From NCBI GenBank assembly GCA_034190875.2, contig CM067343.1, positions 14,574,776 through 14,638,775 on the forward strand: DNA of 64,000 bases, written 5' to 3'. Of the stretch, positions 26,294 to 41,400 are shown in pieces. Position 1 is the first letter of the stretch. Every line of letters starts with the position of its first letter. Position numbers and translations under genes: made by a program. A model generated the notes under the pieces. It saw nothing but the letters and a program-made list of their open reading frames with translations. It was not told the origin of the DNA and searched no databases. The DNA comes from Urechis unicinctus (lineage: Eukaryota > Annelida > Polychaeta > Xenopneusta > Urechidae).

Positions 26294-28000
26294 TGCGCGA
26301 TTGATAAGAGATGCTCTCGCTTTGACTGATAGCCCCGTAATATTGTTGAACTGAGACATGTTAATTTGGGACTTGTCTGGGAGTGGTATCCCTTACATTG
26401 ACATACGACAGTAAACCTTATGATGATTAAAATCTCAATACAGTTCATCAGGGCTCGACTCGTTCAGTTTATAATTGCTACTTCATACTGCATTTCATTA
26501 TATTGAATAAACATAAAAACCGGTGTTGGACTACACTATGAATTCGAGTTTAATTATAATCAGTGGCATATGAACATAATTACATTTATTCGTAGACCAA
26601 TCCCTCAAAGATGTAACAAATTATGTGAATGGATGGATAATGATCTCGTTTTTTCCAATGATTGTTTCTGAACCATAATTTTTCTATGTACCGATGAATA
26701 TAATAGGCTATTACGACCCATTTGAAGGTATGCAGCGCTGGAATACCATATACTATTAATAACTTTGCGGTTATCAACCTACCGGATTATATTTATCTAT
26801 GCACCCTCTCATCCTATCTAACGTGTAGTGGCTCTGTACGATATCTCTCTGTGGCATTATTTTGTATTGGTACTCATTTCGCGTTGTCTGCAAGCGTTTC
26901 TCAACCGTATGGTTAACGAATGGAATACCATACACTATTGATAACTTTGCGGTTATCAACCTTCCGGATCCTCTCATCCAATCTAACGTGTAGTGGTCTG
27001 GACTATATATCTCGGTGGCATTATTTTGTATGGGTACTCATTTCGCTGTGCCTGCAAGCGTTACTAAACCGTCTTGTTAACGAATGGCTTTGGTAGAAGT
27101 ATAATGAGTTCCCATATATGTATTTGTATCAGCTTACAAGACGTTATTAATATGACAAGACAGGATTCCCATGCATGTACTTTCTATCATACCATGAAAG
27201 TCTAAGGAATCCGTTAATCCAATAACCAGCGATGTACGTCTCATCCGGCTTTCAAGCACATGAACATGTCATATGTCCGGGTGAAATGATTATTAGGACG
27301 GAACATTAGCCTATTAGTAAGCCTACTGATTGCACTTTATATGTAAATCCATTGATCACAATGCCCAAAATGCATAGTTTGGGATATCTTAGCTTTCATC
27401 AGATAAATGAACAATCGGATTGCATGAAGACTGACAGCTAAAAATGCGATAAACATTCGTTATAGTGCATACTAAAGTGCATACTAGGACGGCAGCCTAA
27501 GATGGTATCAGTATTGATGATCTGGGCAAAAATATCGTAGGGTTTGTAAGTGCACTTCCAATTAATTAAATACAAATCTACAATACCTAAAGTTTTTCAT
27601 TGCTGTCGGATTAGAATATTGATTTAAACCTATGTTCTTGAAAAACTGTTCGTGTTGGTTTTTAAAGAGTTCGTTGATCTGGCTGACACTATTATGACTG
27701 GTGAATTGAAAAGCTATTCGTTTTTTGATCTTAAACATTCCTGTATACAAGTACCATGTGTGCAATAGTTAATTGCAAGATATAACTGCCCACCACAAGA
27801 AATTTACGTAGATAACTGGCATGCTGATATGATATGCCAGTAACCATAACATTATTTACATGGTAAACTTGCGTCGTTATTTGCGTGTTTGCCACATTCA
27901 CTATCGTATAATAGCGTTTATCGTGTTCGGTATCGATTACTAGTTATCTATATGCCAGATATTGCAATATGTATTAGTACTAATAAATGATTTCATACTA
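26294..28000. other. B/C transition, non-coding
   Basis: This stretch matches the second unit at 61674-63430 closely, but I found no match in A. Apart from the 182-bp tandem duplication it holds only short chance frames. Confidence 0.5.
26741..27087 (+). repeat. Tandem duplication, 182-bp and 165-bp units
   Basis: Unit 1 (26741-26922) and unit 2 (26923-27087) start GAATACCATA and end TTAACGAATGG. Unit 2 lacks a ~19-bp stretch following ACCGGAT. Both units exist in the second copy (62122-62303 and 62304-62469), so this duplication predates the 30-kb one. Confidence 0.92.
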
Positions 28001-29700
28001 TGACAGCTGTGGTGTTGTGCGTTTGATTTTCCCATGTTGGCCGGTAAATTAGCAACAACCTCAATGTATTATCTCTCGACGGGCGTTTTTCACGTTTGGT
28101 CAACTCTGTTAGGTATTCGATTTTTAGGAACAGGATCAAAGATCTCAGACAACATAAAACAATACTATACCATAATCGAAAACAAGCGGGTCCAAATAAT
28201 TGATAGATGTTTAAGAATGTAATAGCAGCACAACGCCATTGCAAACGTGCGCGGCGTACGTAAGCCAGGAACAGTAAGTGGGGATTTCATAGCTATAACT
28301 CAAGGGCTGTTATATGTCTTTCTCAACTCAGCGTAGTGGATGAAAAAGGCACTGTTAATTGAAATGATCTATTACACTGGAACAGGAATAAACATGTATG
28401 GTATAAGGCGTATGTATAAGAATGGACGATTATTGAGGTCAACAACGATAAATAAGACCCAAAACGCTATCACATTTTTTATAGCAACATGGCTCATCAG
28501 TGTATAATGCTATATGAGCAATGCTTTTTTAAAGCAAACGCAAATTCGTTTTTAAAGCAAACGCAAGACAGTCATACAGCTTCACGACCTCAACGAAAAA
28601 CACAGAATACTGATGACGAGCTCCTTACAGATTGTCCAATTCAGATCACTGAATATCTAACGCGGTTTAAACATATCATAAGTAAATGATAATATTTATT
28701 TAGTTGGAGCTTCTACAGCCGAAATGAATCGTGATATTTTACCGCAAGAATTCATGATAAAGCCCTATTCAGACCAAACTCTCCACCTTGGTACTTCTCT
28801 CTGGTAATCGTTGCCGATTTTGACGCCCATATAGGGGTCGCTTAATCAATAAATTGACGTTTTCGTGACGGTAGGTTGTCAACCTATAAAGAGTATGTGG
28901 AGGCTTGACTTCTGAGCCATGTCAAGCATGTATTTATCTGACACTGGGTCTTTTTGACGGAATATTAAACATGTCATATGTATACTCGTACGGCAACAAC
29001 TTGTAGAATGAGTCACGTCCCCAGCGTAATGAAGCAAGCAATATTTGTTATCAACATCATTGTGCGTTTATAGAATTCTATCAGTGCACCGAAAGGGATA
29101 TAATCGCTAACATATTTAGATTGAAATAATAGCACACATAGCTACATGGTCCTGTCGGGACCACCGTAAGCCGTTGGTGACTGCTAGGGGTAGTGATCAA
29201 ATCGGGTTTAATAAGCCTCACACAACGCCACGAATACTGGAAATAGACGCAGACATGTATTATTTAAAAGTACCGGGGTACTTCTATACAATACACACAT
29301 ACCATGGTAATCCACAACTCGAGCCAACAACAGTGGGACTATATGATGCCAAAACGTTGTCCACCAATCTCAGCTGGAGGAGCATTAAATATCCTGTCAG
29401 GCCTGCATGTTCCAAAGCCGTGTCCCATCCCCTTTTCACCCAAACAAATTATAATCATACATGTAATAAGCCATACTTTAGCAATGCCAAAGGATATGAT
29501 TCAGGAAAGTTATTTGAGCAAAGCGAGGTACCATTACTATATTTATTTAATAAGATATGTTTGAATATTCATGCATGTTTGCAATACCCGGGGAAAATGA
29601 TAGGAATATGGTTTGAATGACGTGTGGGTCTAACCAAAATATTGATTGGACGCCCAAACCATGACTTCCCTGGGTGTCTCTCCAAGTTACTAAGCATATG
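28000..29700 (+). repeat. Monomer C (short, diverged)
   Basis: It carries C versions of B 21230-21600 (at 28215-28600), of A 10580-10740 (weakly, near 28980-29040) and of A 12250-12470 (at 29455-29675), in monomer order but with much lost between them. Up to 28567 it also has a recent copy at the window end (63914-64000). C thus looks like a third, internally deleted monomer. Confidence 0.6.
29174..29620 (+). other. Longest open frame of the window, 148 codons, unknown
   Basis: This is the longest frame not made of simple sequence. Its composition is mixed and reasonably protein-like, with the segment RILEIDADMYYLKVPGYFYT. A diverged copy at ~490-690 keeps this frame for about 38 codons, then continues in a different phase with a shared segment GGALNILSGLHV. 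Changes are mostly amino-acid-altering. A single frame of this length is not very improbable by chance in 64 kb at this base composition. I do not recognise a family. Confidence 0.15.
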
Positions 29701-32700
29701 ACGATGATAGTACATTTTTCATACTTACTATTTCGTTCCTAAAACTCGAAATGGAGTAATGGCAAATCCAACGCTAAATATATATACAAATCCAAATGGT
29801 CTCTACTATACTGTAGCACACGGGTATTTATCGGTGCTTTTGTTCCAATATAGGACTACAACATATTTCTACGCAGTACACTAGGATATTACGTTATAAA
29901 CATTAAGCAATTAAATAATACACAGTATTTGATGGAATGATTTTGACAACTATAAATCGAGGACTCTAATATGTACAAATGAAGAAAACGCGACCTTTGA
30001 ATGGCAGAAACGCGGAGTATAGAAAGGATTAATGATGTTATCTACATACGTCTACTCAGGAAAGGGATCAGATGTAATGCAATTGTCAGTGTTGCTTGTT
30101 ATGTTAGGAGACAAGATGGCGTAATGAAGTAGCGAGAACCAAATGTTTCTCAAGACTCGTTGTAACTCTCAACAACATTCTCAATTCGTTGTTTGGGAAT
30201 ACCTGCAAAAACCGATACTTCATTGAAAGAGGTCATAAGATGCTATGTCAACGAATGTGGCAATGATTTGGTCTAATCTATGTTGAATTGTCGTTAACTT
30301 ATTACGATCGATGTATATTATCGACTGCAAAGCGATTAATAAATTAAAAAAGCAAGTTTTAGGGATACTATCTTAAATAAAGCTTTGATACGCCCGCCTA
30401 ACGGAATATTATTTTCGCTGGGCGTAAGCGAATTATTGTGTTCATGCAACTGAAACATAGCTGTGTACGATAACAAAATCAACAACACAACCCGTACGTG
30501 GTAATTACTTCACGGGTTGCATGACTAAAGTCGAAAAAAATAATGATTATATTGATGTTGATTACAATCAGCGCAAAATAGATGAGATATATGGCTTGAT
30601 AAAATTATCATCGCGCATTAATTAGTAACAATACACGCTATCGTAAATATGCTACATAACTATATGCGTCGTGAGCTGTTGTGGTCACACACCCCAACAA
30701 ACATAATGACACATAAGACCCATTGCTGCAATCTGGATAATCGGCACGTGGAACGATAGCAAAACAGAATAATGTATAAAGGAGTTCTTGTGATGCAAAA
30801 ACGTATCACTGGCCCCAGAAATCTGTCTACTTTTATCATTAGTGCTTACCTTATCAGATAAAACTAAAAACGTAAGAACTATTGCTGCAACCATATTCTG
30901 GTTTTCATTATGCGGTAGTACGTGAACCAAGAGCCGACTTTGCAAATAGACATAAAGATTGTATTGTATCAAAGACATGAATATCTTTACCAATTATGAT
31001 AACACAACAAAGGGTACAAAGCTACATATCCTAGCGATCATCCAGATCCAAAATATCAGTGTTAAATATGCGTTACAAATTCATTACAATTTTGAATACG
31101 TTGTGTGATGAGCTATCATTAATGTGTAGCAATTTAATCACGAGCGCCACGCGCATTTAAAGCTCTCACCCGAACGGGCAGGATTAGCTTGAGAGAGAGG
31201 GCGCATGTTGGGAGGGGTCAATTCAGAGCTAGCTATCAACCAAGCCATATCTCTCATATTTTACCTAAATGAAAAGCGGCAGTATATCTGAATTGTTCGG
31301 AATACCTTTATAATATTCAAGACATAAAGTATTTGGAGTACCTGTCAGCTTACTTGCATGTTTGCGTATTCATTCGTCCTAATCTACAACTTCAAGCACA
31401 ACAACCTCGCCAGTGTAATGCCGGTTTGTGTGATTATCTATTATTGAATCTGATTGTGTACGATATTCCAGACTCGATTGCGTCTGAGCTTATATTGACA
31501 AGGTTAATTCATAGTTCATGTAAGCTTTGTATGAGGCTTAGCGGCACACCTACAATAGTGAGCTGCATGGGAACGAAAAAGCAGTCACAGCCAGTAACAG
31601 GCTTTTTTAAAGTCCGATTCACTGAAACTAAAATCTTACAAAGATGCACGGTTACAATATATAGCGTTAAAACCCTGGTCATTCAAATATGAAAAAGCGC
31701 ATATTATCTTTGGGCGTTTTGTATACATGCATGAAATTCCCAAGTTGTAGAAGATAGTGTTACCATTAATTTGTTAACCAGGGATGTTAAGCTGATTGGC
31801 CGTTAAATGGCTGCTAACAATTGTCTTTCCTAAATATTGGCAAACTGTGGTCTTCTATGTCAATTACAGTCATTCCAACCTGCTTACACAACATTTTATT
31901 TTGTTATGTACTTTCACCTATTATGTTTTGCTGAATTTACATTTCAGATAATTACTTTTTAAATTTGTAATCCAAAACAACCAACTGCTCGTTAATAAAA
32001 GGATAACCGCGTGCATCAAGTCAACAAACCAAAACAAATATATATCAGCAAAAAATAAGTATAGTCCATGTTGTGATTGGGACGCAGCTTAGCTAATGAT
32101 TGCAAAGTAAATAATACGTGTTGTTGAACGAATAACACCTAAAGAATTCCATATCCGATGAAACAATTATTGCCGGTACCGTTCTGGGATTGCGTTAAAC
32201 CTAATGTAACGATATCAAGTCTTACTTTTGTGTATATACAAGAAGCATTTAATTTGGCTCCATGATGACAAGAGGATAATGTATGCTTCTAACATAGTCA
32301 AGACTGTAGATAACTGAGATTCTTGTGTCACTAAGGACATAGCTAGATATAAATTGATCGTTTGCTAATATACTACCACACGAATATGCTGAATGATTTA
32401 CCATTGGTATAGCTACGACTGTTATTTCAATGGATCGTATCTAGTGCTGCCCTTCTCGTTCCTACTGCTAGTAGATGAGATGACATTTATCGTTCATTGC
32501 TGTATTTTTATTAACGTGAGCACCGAATGCATGCTGTAAAAAGTATCATCCCTGATATTACTCGCTTTAAAAGATCTGTGGTATTCGCTTTGCCGTGAGC
32601 AGATTTTTCTGTCAAAGTAGGAGCATCTGTAGTGTCCGCAAATAGTCTTGTAAATTGCTTCCTTCGTGATAGGATCTTAGTCGAACGATTGGGTGATATT

Positions 32701-32718
32701 AAACGCTGACTGCTTTTT

Positions 32719-32759
32719 CATATATATAGATATATAGATATATATAGAGAGAGATATAT

Positions 32760-32824
<65 letters not shown>

Positions 32825-33059
32825 GAGAGAGAGATATAGAGAGAGAGAGAGATATATATATATAGATATAGATAGAGAGGATAGAGATATCTATATCTAG
32901 AGAGAGGATATCTAGAGAGAGAGAGAGAGAGAGATATAGATATATATATATATAGATATATATATGTATGGGGATATGTATATATATATATATATAGATC
33001 TAGAGAGAAAGAAAGAAATAAAGACACACAGATATATATCTATATATATATAGAGTATA

Positions 33060-33139
<80 letters not shown>

Positions 33140-33141
33140 CT
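32719..33141. repeat. Compound AT/GA microsatellite
   Basis: Begins with TATAGA tracts and about 60 bp of nearly pure (GA)n (32767-32818), then mixed tracts and a final (AT)n run. About 42 bp of unique sequence precede it (32678-32718) that the first copy lacks. Confidence 0.97.
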
Positions 33142-36100
33142 AGGAAATCGGACGGACGGACAATTTGCATAAGGGTAGCTTAACAATATTGGAAATGACA
33201 TTGATGTTGCCCAATCTATGACGATAGCAACCGGTTTTCGCTGTCTTGCTGTCAATTCAATCGTTCTGAATCAAGACTGACACATTGAAAAGCCAGGGAT
33301 CCGAGTCCATGTTATCCGCACTTTTGCACATTTAAAGATCACTCAGGAGAGTATTACGGGCACGACGTATTGAGTAAACCAAAGTAGCGTAGTTGCTCAT
33401 CGACAATGACTCAACATTGGAGAGCGCTCACAGACAGTGTCTGCGATATATATAGATATTGTGTTAGCGAGGAGAGGTTGGTAGATACGAGTCAGATCAT
33501 CACAATTGTTGCTACCATATGATATTCATACGAAAGGGAAGTTGACATGTATTGTGATATGGGTATTCCCATGGAGTCGCAGCTTTCAGCTTTCATAACT
33601 GTTGTGATGATATCTCTCACATACGAACACAGCGGCAGCAAGGTTTACGTATGTATTGCCGTAATGACATCTCACGGTATCCATTATCTGGATCTCTGAA
33701 TCTGATTTTGCACTACGTTAGACAAGATGCAATAAGTCTTGCTTGCCAGGTGTGTTATTAATACCAACGCAATGGTGGATTGGAATACAGTCGCGCAAAC
33801 TGGTTATTCAATGTCAATTCACACTCACCTAGCCCCAGGAATAAGTCCATCGACACTAAAACGTCGTGGAAAAATGATTTGTAAACAAGAGCGTTCAATT
33901 GCAGTCACATGTTCTGAGTGCATCAAACAACACCACCGATAACTATCATCAATCACTTATTGTTGATACATTTTCCCGCTGAAACAGCGGAACCTCAACA
34001 TCAAATGCCTATCATCTATCATCATTCATGAATGTTTATTGTGATTGAAAACGTCAGCAATACTTAACCGTAATACGTTGGCACTGCATCATAATAACTT
34101 TGTTTTAACATTCCACAGACACTCATCAAATGACGTTTTGGGCGGTTATACAGACTATTTTTGAGCACCCGTGCTGATGTTCTCATACAGATATCAAATG
34201 TCGAAGAGGTGACCATCTCAATCGTATTTGCTTGCCAATTCCTTGGTGAAACGTCATTGAATAACATAAATATACCAATAATTCTAACTGGAATACAATA
34301 ACTAAAAATGATTTTCGTTTACAAACTGCCTATTATACTGTACTTCGCGTTGAATTATGAAATATGGCCGTCGGTACAACGCAACTTAACACTCCGTCTA
34401 ACATTGTTAGGCATTGTAATCTATTGCGTTTAGCGATTCAAATATATTATCTCTGTATAAAATTAGCTTTTAGGCGTTACGCGGTGTTCGAAGTAAAGTA
34501 ACAGAAAGAATGGCGCTATGTTTTGTATCATAAATGTGTTCTTTTTCTTTGGTTTCAAGTTGCTCGGCATATACTTTGGGCCGACAAATATATTATTCTT
34601 CATTATTACCGCGCACCCTTATCCGCAATCTCAAATCAACTTAATGGTATAATTAGAACACCTGCCACTAAGCTAGAAAAAATGTTAATGGGGTTAGGTT
34701 TTGTGGTGCCAGGATGTTGCACATAACTAATTTGCATTCATCATCTTTTTGCCAAAGCAAATTAATGTATCACAACCACAGGCTTACATATATGTAAAAC
34801 GACACTGAGCTAACCATGTTTCAATGATCGTTTATTGATAATTTGAGCTGCACCATATGATATAACGCTACTTATATTATTGTACATGCTAGGGGGAAGT
34901 AACTGCAACCTTCCATGTTTTTTATAAGCGTACAGTAGGATCTCTCATACCACTGGAATTTCCGAAGAATTGTATTCGTCAATATACAGTCTATAGACAC
35001 CAATTCCGGTTAAAACGAATATTTCAAGACACTGCATTGAACATTCGGGTTTCAAAAAACGCAATGCTGCTCTTTGGCAGTTTATGTGGCGTTAATGTGG
35101 TTACAAGTTGCTTTTAGTTCCTGGGTCTAATCATTTAAATATCACTGAAAAGCGCCACAAGTGATTCAATGATACTAAGGCGTCCATAGATTGTTGCATT
35201 GGAGGGAATTTGTGTGAGAAAATGCGCGTCTAATACTGGAATGTTTGCTGCTGCCCGGAATGGTATAAAATTAGGCAATCACTCATTATGGGTCATACAC
35301 GCTCAATTGTGACATTGGCATCACGTGTAAAGCTAATTCCGATTCCTAATATTCGTTGATCGAGTTTTCGAAACCATCGCTTTTTTGTTGGCTTATGTCA
35401 TCAACGAGCGTCTGTCTTGGCATATTTCTAACATGGTAAATTTTAGCCGGCAACAATGGAATGAACACGAAATGTAATGCTAGGGTTACAAGTAGCCTTA
35501 CGAGATGAAATCAAGAATGTCAGTGATGTATTGTGATCTTTTTATCGAACCGTTTCAGTACCGTCGCCCACTTTGTCATCATATTGTGCTCGTTCCGGTT
35601 TGCTTACTCCTCTTTTTCATATCATTTCCGACACAATACCACTGATACGTCGGGTTGATGTCACGGACACAAAAAACTGTCCACAGTGAATAATGCATTT
35701 AAGACTAACCAAATACAAGTCAGATCGTATGTATGTATGATTTTTGTATACCTTATCAGAGTAAATGAAGAATTTAAATTCTATAACATGGATAAACTGT
35801 ATGATGCTGGACAAATGCAAATGACTATATGTTTGTACGTTAACAATGGATGACAAGCTACAATCGGTAGGCTTCTATAGTGACCACAACACCAAACATT
35901 TCAATCGACCCCCGTCGCCAATAATGCTAACTCTGTTGCTATCCACAAGTTGATATACTTGAGGTCAATGGTTCAGTTACCAGAGACATAAACTGACATA
36001 ATGTAACCTTCCTTTCACCCAGATATTATAATTAAGATATAGATGTGCTCAATATGGGTAATGAATCACCGTAATTTATTTTGGTATGTGACATATGCAA

Positions 36101-36199
36101 ATGGGAGTGTAAGAGATCAAGGGGAGTGTTATGCTTAAACGTCAACTTTACGTTACTCAGTACAAAATGCATTATTTCACGAACGAACTGGTATGTAAT

Positions 36200-36216
36200 A
36201 GGGATAAATTATCCCT
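36200..36216. repeat. Conserved 17-nt palindrome in A'
   Basis: AGGGATAAATTATCCCT, 8-bp arms around a single A, is identical in the first A copy at 5924-5940. Significance unknown. Confidence 0.7.
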
Positions 36217-37584
36217 CGAAACAACATGCGTCACTAATAATGTCTTAATCAAGAAGGGTTCATCTTCTTGCAAATTCATCTTGCCTGATTGATAAATTAA
36301 TGTAATTCAAGGTGAGTGAACGAAGCAATATGTCATTGATTACATTACTTTCTGGTTAGTACAACATCATATATTAACTACAATGTTGATCGAAGAATCG
36401 CATGACTATTGTCACTATGCAAACGTAATAAATGATAACGACGTTCCGTCAATTATTGACTAGATTTTGAATCTAAAATCTTATTCGTCAATTCAACGGA
36501 ATTAATTTACTTTGCTAGGTCATTCAAAACCTTCGTCTGGAGAGTTTCCAAGGATAATATATTAGTGGGCAAATACCTCCCCTACTCTGATTACTAGGAG
36601 CGCTCAGGCTTCAATGATAGAATTACAATGCTGCAAATGTATTAAGCAAGCTAGTGGTATTTGGCAATGCGACAGTCAGATCGATAGAAACCATCGACAG
36701 TCATTATCAAGATCCATTAATACTTACAAGGTTTATCCGAAAGTTACTGCTTCGTGGACATGTGTAATTACATTCACTTCACTTGCGACTGCAACCGGCA
36801 AGGTATGCTGACGGACGGAGGCTAGGGGTCGCGTAGAAACTGGAAAAGATGAGTGGCCCCTTATGTTATTTCATCCGTCACCAAATTTGCATGTCAATGT
36901 GAATACCCTTCCATTGTGAATTCTCACGATAACCTCATTGGATATATCGGGAATCGTATTTATATGTAGAAGGACGTTTCGCGTGACTTTGAGACAACAT
37001 GTTGTTGTTGTTGGCGAATATGCGATGCACATCGATCTAATGGAAGCTTTTGATTGTAAGCTTCATACCGTGTTTTAAAAAAACCTTGATGCCCATTTGG
37101 CTGAGATGGCTACGCAGAATCATCAAAGGACGCGTTCCAATTAAAGCACCACGAGTGTTTTCCCATAACATAATCCGCCTTCGTAGCCGTAGTCTGTTCA
37201 GCCATTTTATTTACCATAACTTGAAGTAGATCAATAAGATCAAATAAATTCCTCCTCTATGGAGATAAATAACGCCTTCAAGGATATTTCAAAAGGGTTC
37301 CTGGCGGTATGAATATTATCATGCGTAGAGGTAATTACAGGTAAACTGAACATAGGGTATGCGGCCTCACATATGAACTCACAAGCAAAGACGTTCTTAC
37401 GCCTAATAGCAGTTGCACAAATAAGACTTAGCAAACCAGACAGCGTGTATTAGAGACGTGACATGTAACCATGTGTTAATAAGATTACTGCTGACCATAC
37501 CAAATTATTATAAGACAGATATGGGCCAGGACAATAGCAACCTCTTTCACATGTAGCGCTGGGAGGAGCGCGTCTTAAATGTAA

Positions 37585-38498
<914 letters not shown>

Positions 38499-41400
38499 GC
38501 ACAATGTGCTAACAGACAATGCTATGAATCGTTTATAGCAAAATGAAGACTGGAAGAGCCGTATTACCGCATATAAATACAAGGAAATACTTTCATAACT
38601 GGAATTTAAGGCCTACTTTGAATATCCGCGTAACCTTATTGCTACCTTACCGATTGAATCTTCTTCTGTTACCGAAGGTCCATACCTAGCCATCAGAGAC
38701 GACCGATTTACAGTTCATGAAATACAAATGCAGTGAACCTCAAGCGCGTGCTGCAATAGATAGCAAAGCTTCATGATTCGGTTGCTTCCCCGATATTGTC
38801 AAAGTGGTTAACACCAGATCGAGCGCAGAGATACGCACATCAATGGTTCGGACTATACAATGACGTAAACGAATGATCGGTGATCTCATTGTAGAAAATT
38901 GGACATTTAGCTGAATGTCATTCTGCATTTGACCAATAATCTCCGACTTCCTCTCTTAACAACTGTTGAGAACACAGACAAAGATCTATGGCAGCAACAG
39001 ACTTTGTCCCTAGATAAAGGTAAGCTTTAGATTCTTCATTCATTATACCAAGATCAATATACTTGATGATATATTTTTTATAAATCACTGTAGTTAAAAT
39101 CACGCCAAAAGCAATTGTTGATTGATCAAATGTATCTGCGTTAAATCTTGCAACGTGGTGGTAGGTACATATATCATAAACTTATATAGAAGGTAATGCT
39201 AACTTTCTAAGCTTGGAGAGAAGCATAGACAGCTAGAGGCTTATAGAGGATAACTTATTTGTCGACAACTTCCTACCCTTTGAGAAAAATTGGGAAGATA
39301 TGGGAATTGGTTGAATCGTTATTTGACATTGAACGTCAACGGTTTATTTCCAAAAGTAGTTATCTGGGAATTTTCTTATTTGCTTTACGCTTTACTGCAC
39401 GGCGATAGTTCAACTAGATCTGCATGCTATTGATAGTGATTATGGGGGGCCATAAGGCGAACCTCTTGCGGTATCTTGTGACTATTACACGTTCAACGAT
39501 AGGAACAATAGAGGGCGATAACTTTTAAGAAGTCACATATTTTCAAATCGTGACGGCTTTCTTTGGTTAAAGATACGATGTGGGCGCATTTCCATTTCAA
39601 TACCTTAAGGCTTAACGCATTGCAGCCAAGGCTATGAAACTCTGTGATGATTGGCGGGGTTGCGTGTGTAATCTCAACAACTAGGAGAGTGGACCAGCTT
39701 GCAGTTGTAGTGTCACTCTTTTGGTCAGAATAGCCTTCGAATGTGTTTCCAGTAATGCTAATTTTTATGTTTTACAGCCAACAAAGAGTCCAACAAGGGG
39801 TAATTATGGATACTCGGCTGAGTCTGGTGCAATACTAACACCTCATATGCAGGTCTAATGTAATATGTGCTTTTTAAACATGTTCACCATCGTGCGTAAA
39901 CACGTTGACATTATGAATCAGACACATAATCCGTTCTCTTTTTTTGCAGGTTCGAACAGCATTTGACTTTACCAAACCCTTAAATCAGCTCTTATCTGCG
40001 CAGAATTAGTCATATAAGTTGAATAATCATGGTTTATTAAATCACCTACTGGGTCTGGCTGGTGACCCAGAATAAAAGGATAGCAACTGACTATGCTTAA
40101 AGATGTAAGGGCACTGCAACGGCATCGAAATCGGAAGTGAGGATTTTACAGCAATATCTTAAGGGCTGTATCATTTCTTACTCAGCCCAGCATAGTTCTA
40201 ATTTTAATTCATCTATTATATTGGAACAGGAACACCTAGTTATGATATAAGGCATATGTGTAGCAATTGTGTTAATGCCTGAGAATGGAAATCATTGATA
40301 AAAATGCCAAAAACATCTTAGCATATCCTAGGCAATAAGGCACAGAGCCACCGTATATCAGATGCATAATATGGTACCAAATGTTTGTTTGATGATTTTT
40401 GTACTGAGACCCATTTGCTCATTCTTAATATGTATTAATGCAGCTTGTTTTTGTCTTTATGGACTACAACTTGGCTTTTCTAAGGATATTGAGTTGTGAG
40501 ATGCAACAGCTTTTAGGAATATAGAATAAATAGATACGTTGACTCACGGAATAAAATCGCACCCTTTGTGCTTTTCGAAATGAACCATAAACCACGGTAG
40601 GTACGATAGATAAGTATCTCCCTCTGTCTATAAGATTTGTCATATATGCATTTGTACTGCTATAAAACAGGCTACCTTAGTGTTATTAGATATATATATA
40701 TATAGATGCATGATGACGTGTATCGCGCCAATGTATTTAGCAAGATATTGATCAATTAATCATCTTTAACTGGTGGTTTCTGGTGTCACGTGGAGAGTAT
40801 TTCCTTTCAGACGAGGCGTTTTCCTCAAGGAAAATATCCTTGGACGAGTCCTTAAATGGAAACATGAATTGCCTGAAATGGGACCGGTTTACTCGTACCC
40901 GATTGGATATGTTTGAAAGACTATAGAATGTGTGGCATATGCCGTCGTGTCATTGTAGGAGGGTGTTCATATTCCAGTTTTAACACCGATATACTGCTGA
41001 GTCGTATTTGTGGTCCATCATAGTGAAGCAAGCATGCAAATAATTGATTTAAAAATTTAATGTGCTGTATTATTTGCCATGAAACTAAAAACGTAAACGA
41101 TTTCAAATAAAAACTTAGTACTCTGAAACAATGTCTACGAAGCAGACATGCGTATTGAGCCATACATTACTGACACAATCTTTTGAAAGACGTTATTTTA
41201 AATATCACGCATGCAATAAATTTGCTTCAATGTAAGCAGCTTCATTTAGCAACTCCATAACTTAAATACTACAGGGTATTTGTTGTAAAATTGCATTACA
41301 CATGTAACGCTGACATTCAAGTATGGGGTCAGATTGATTATATGATTATTTAATTGTCCGAATATATATGCGTTTCAGTCAAAGCCGCACCAATCCTGGC

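Noticed and set aside
26741-27087. Possible CRISPR-like array
   Set aside because: There are only two long units directly adjoining, without short repeats and spacers. It is an ordinary tandem duplication in eukaryotic DNA.
32677-33027. 116-codon Ser/Leu-rich minus-strand frame
   Set aside because: It arises from the GA-rich part of the microsatellite and has no counterpart in the first copy.
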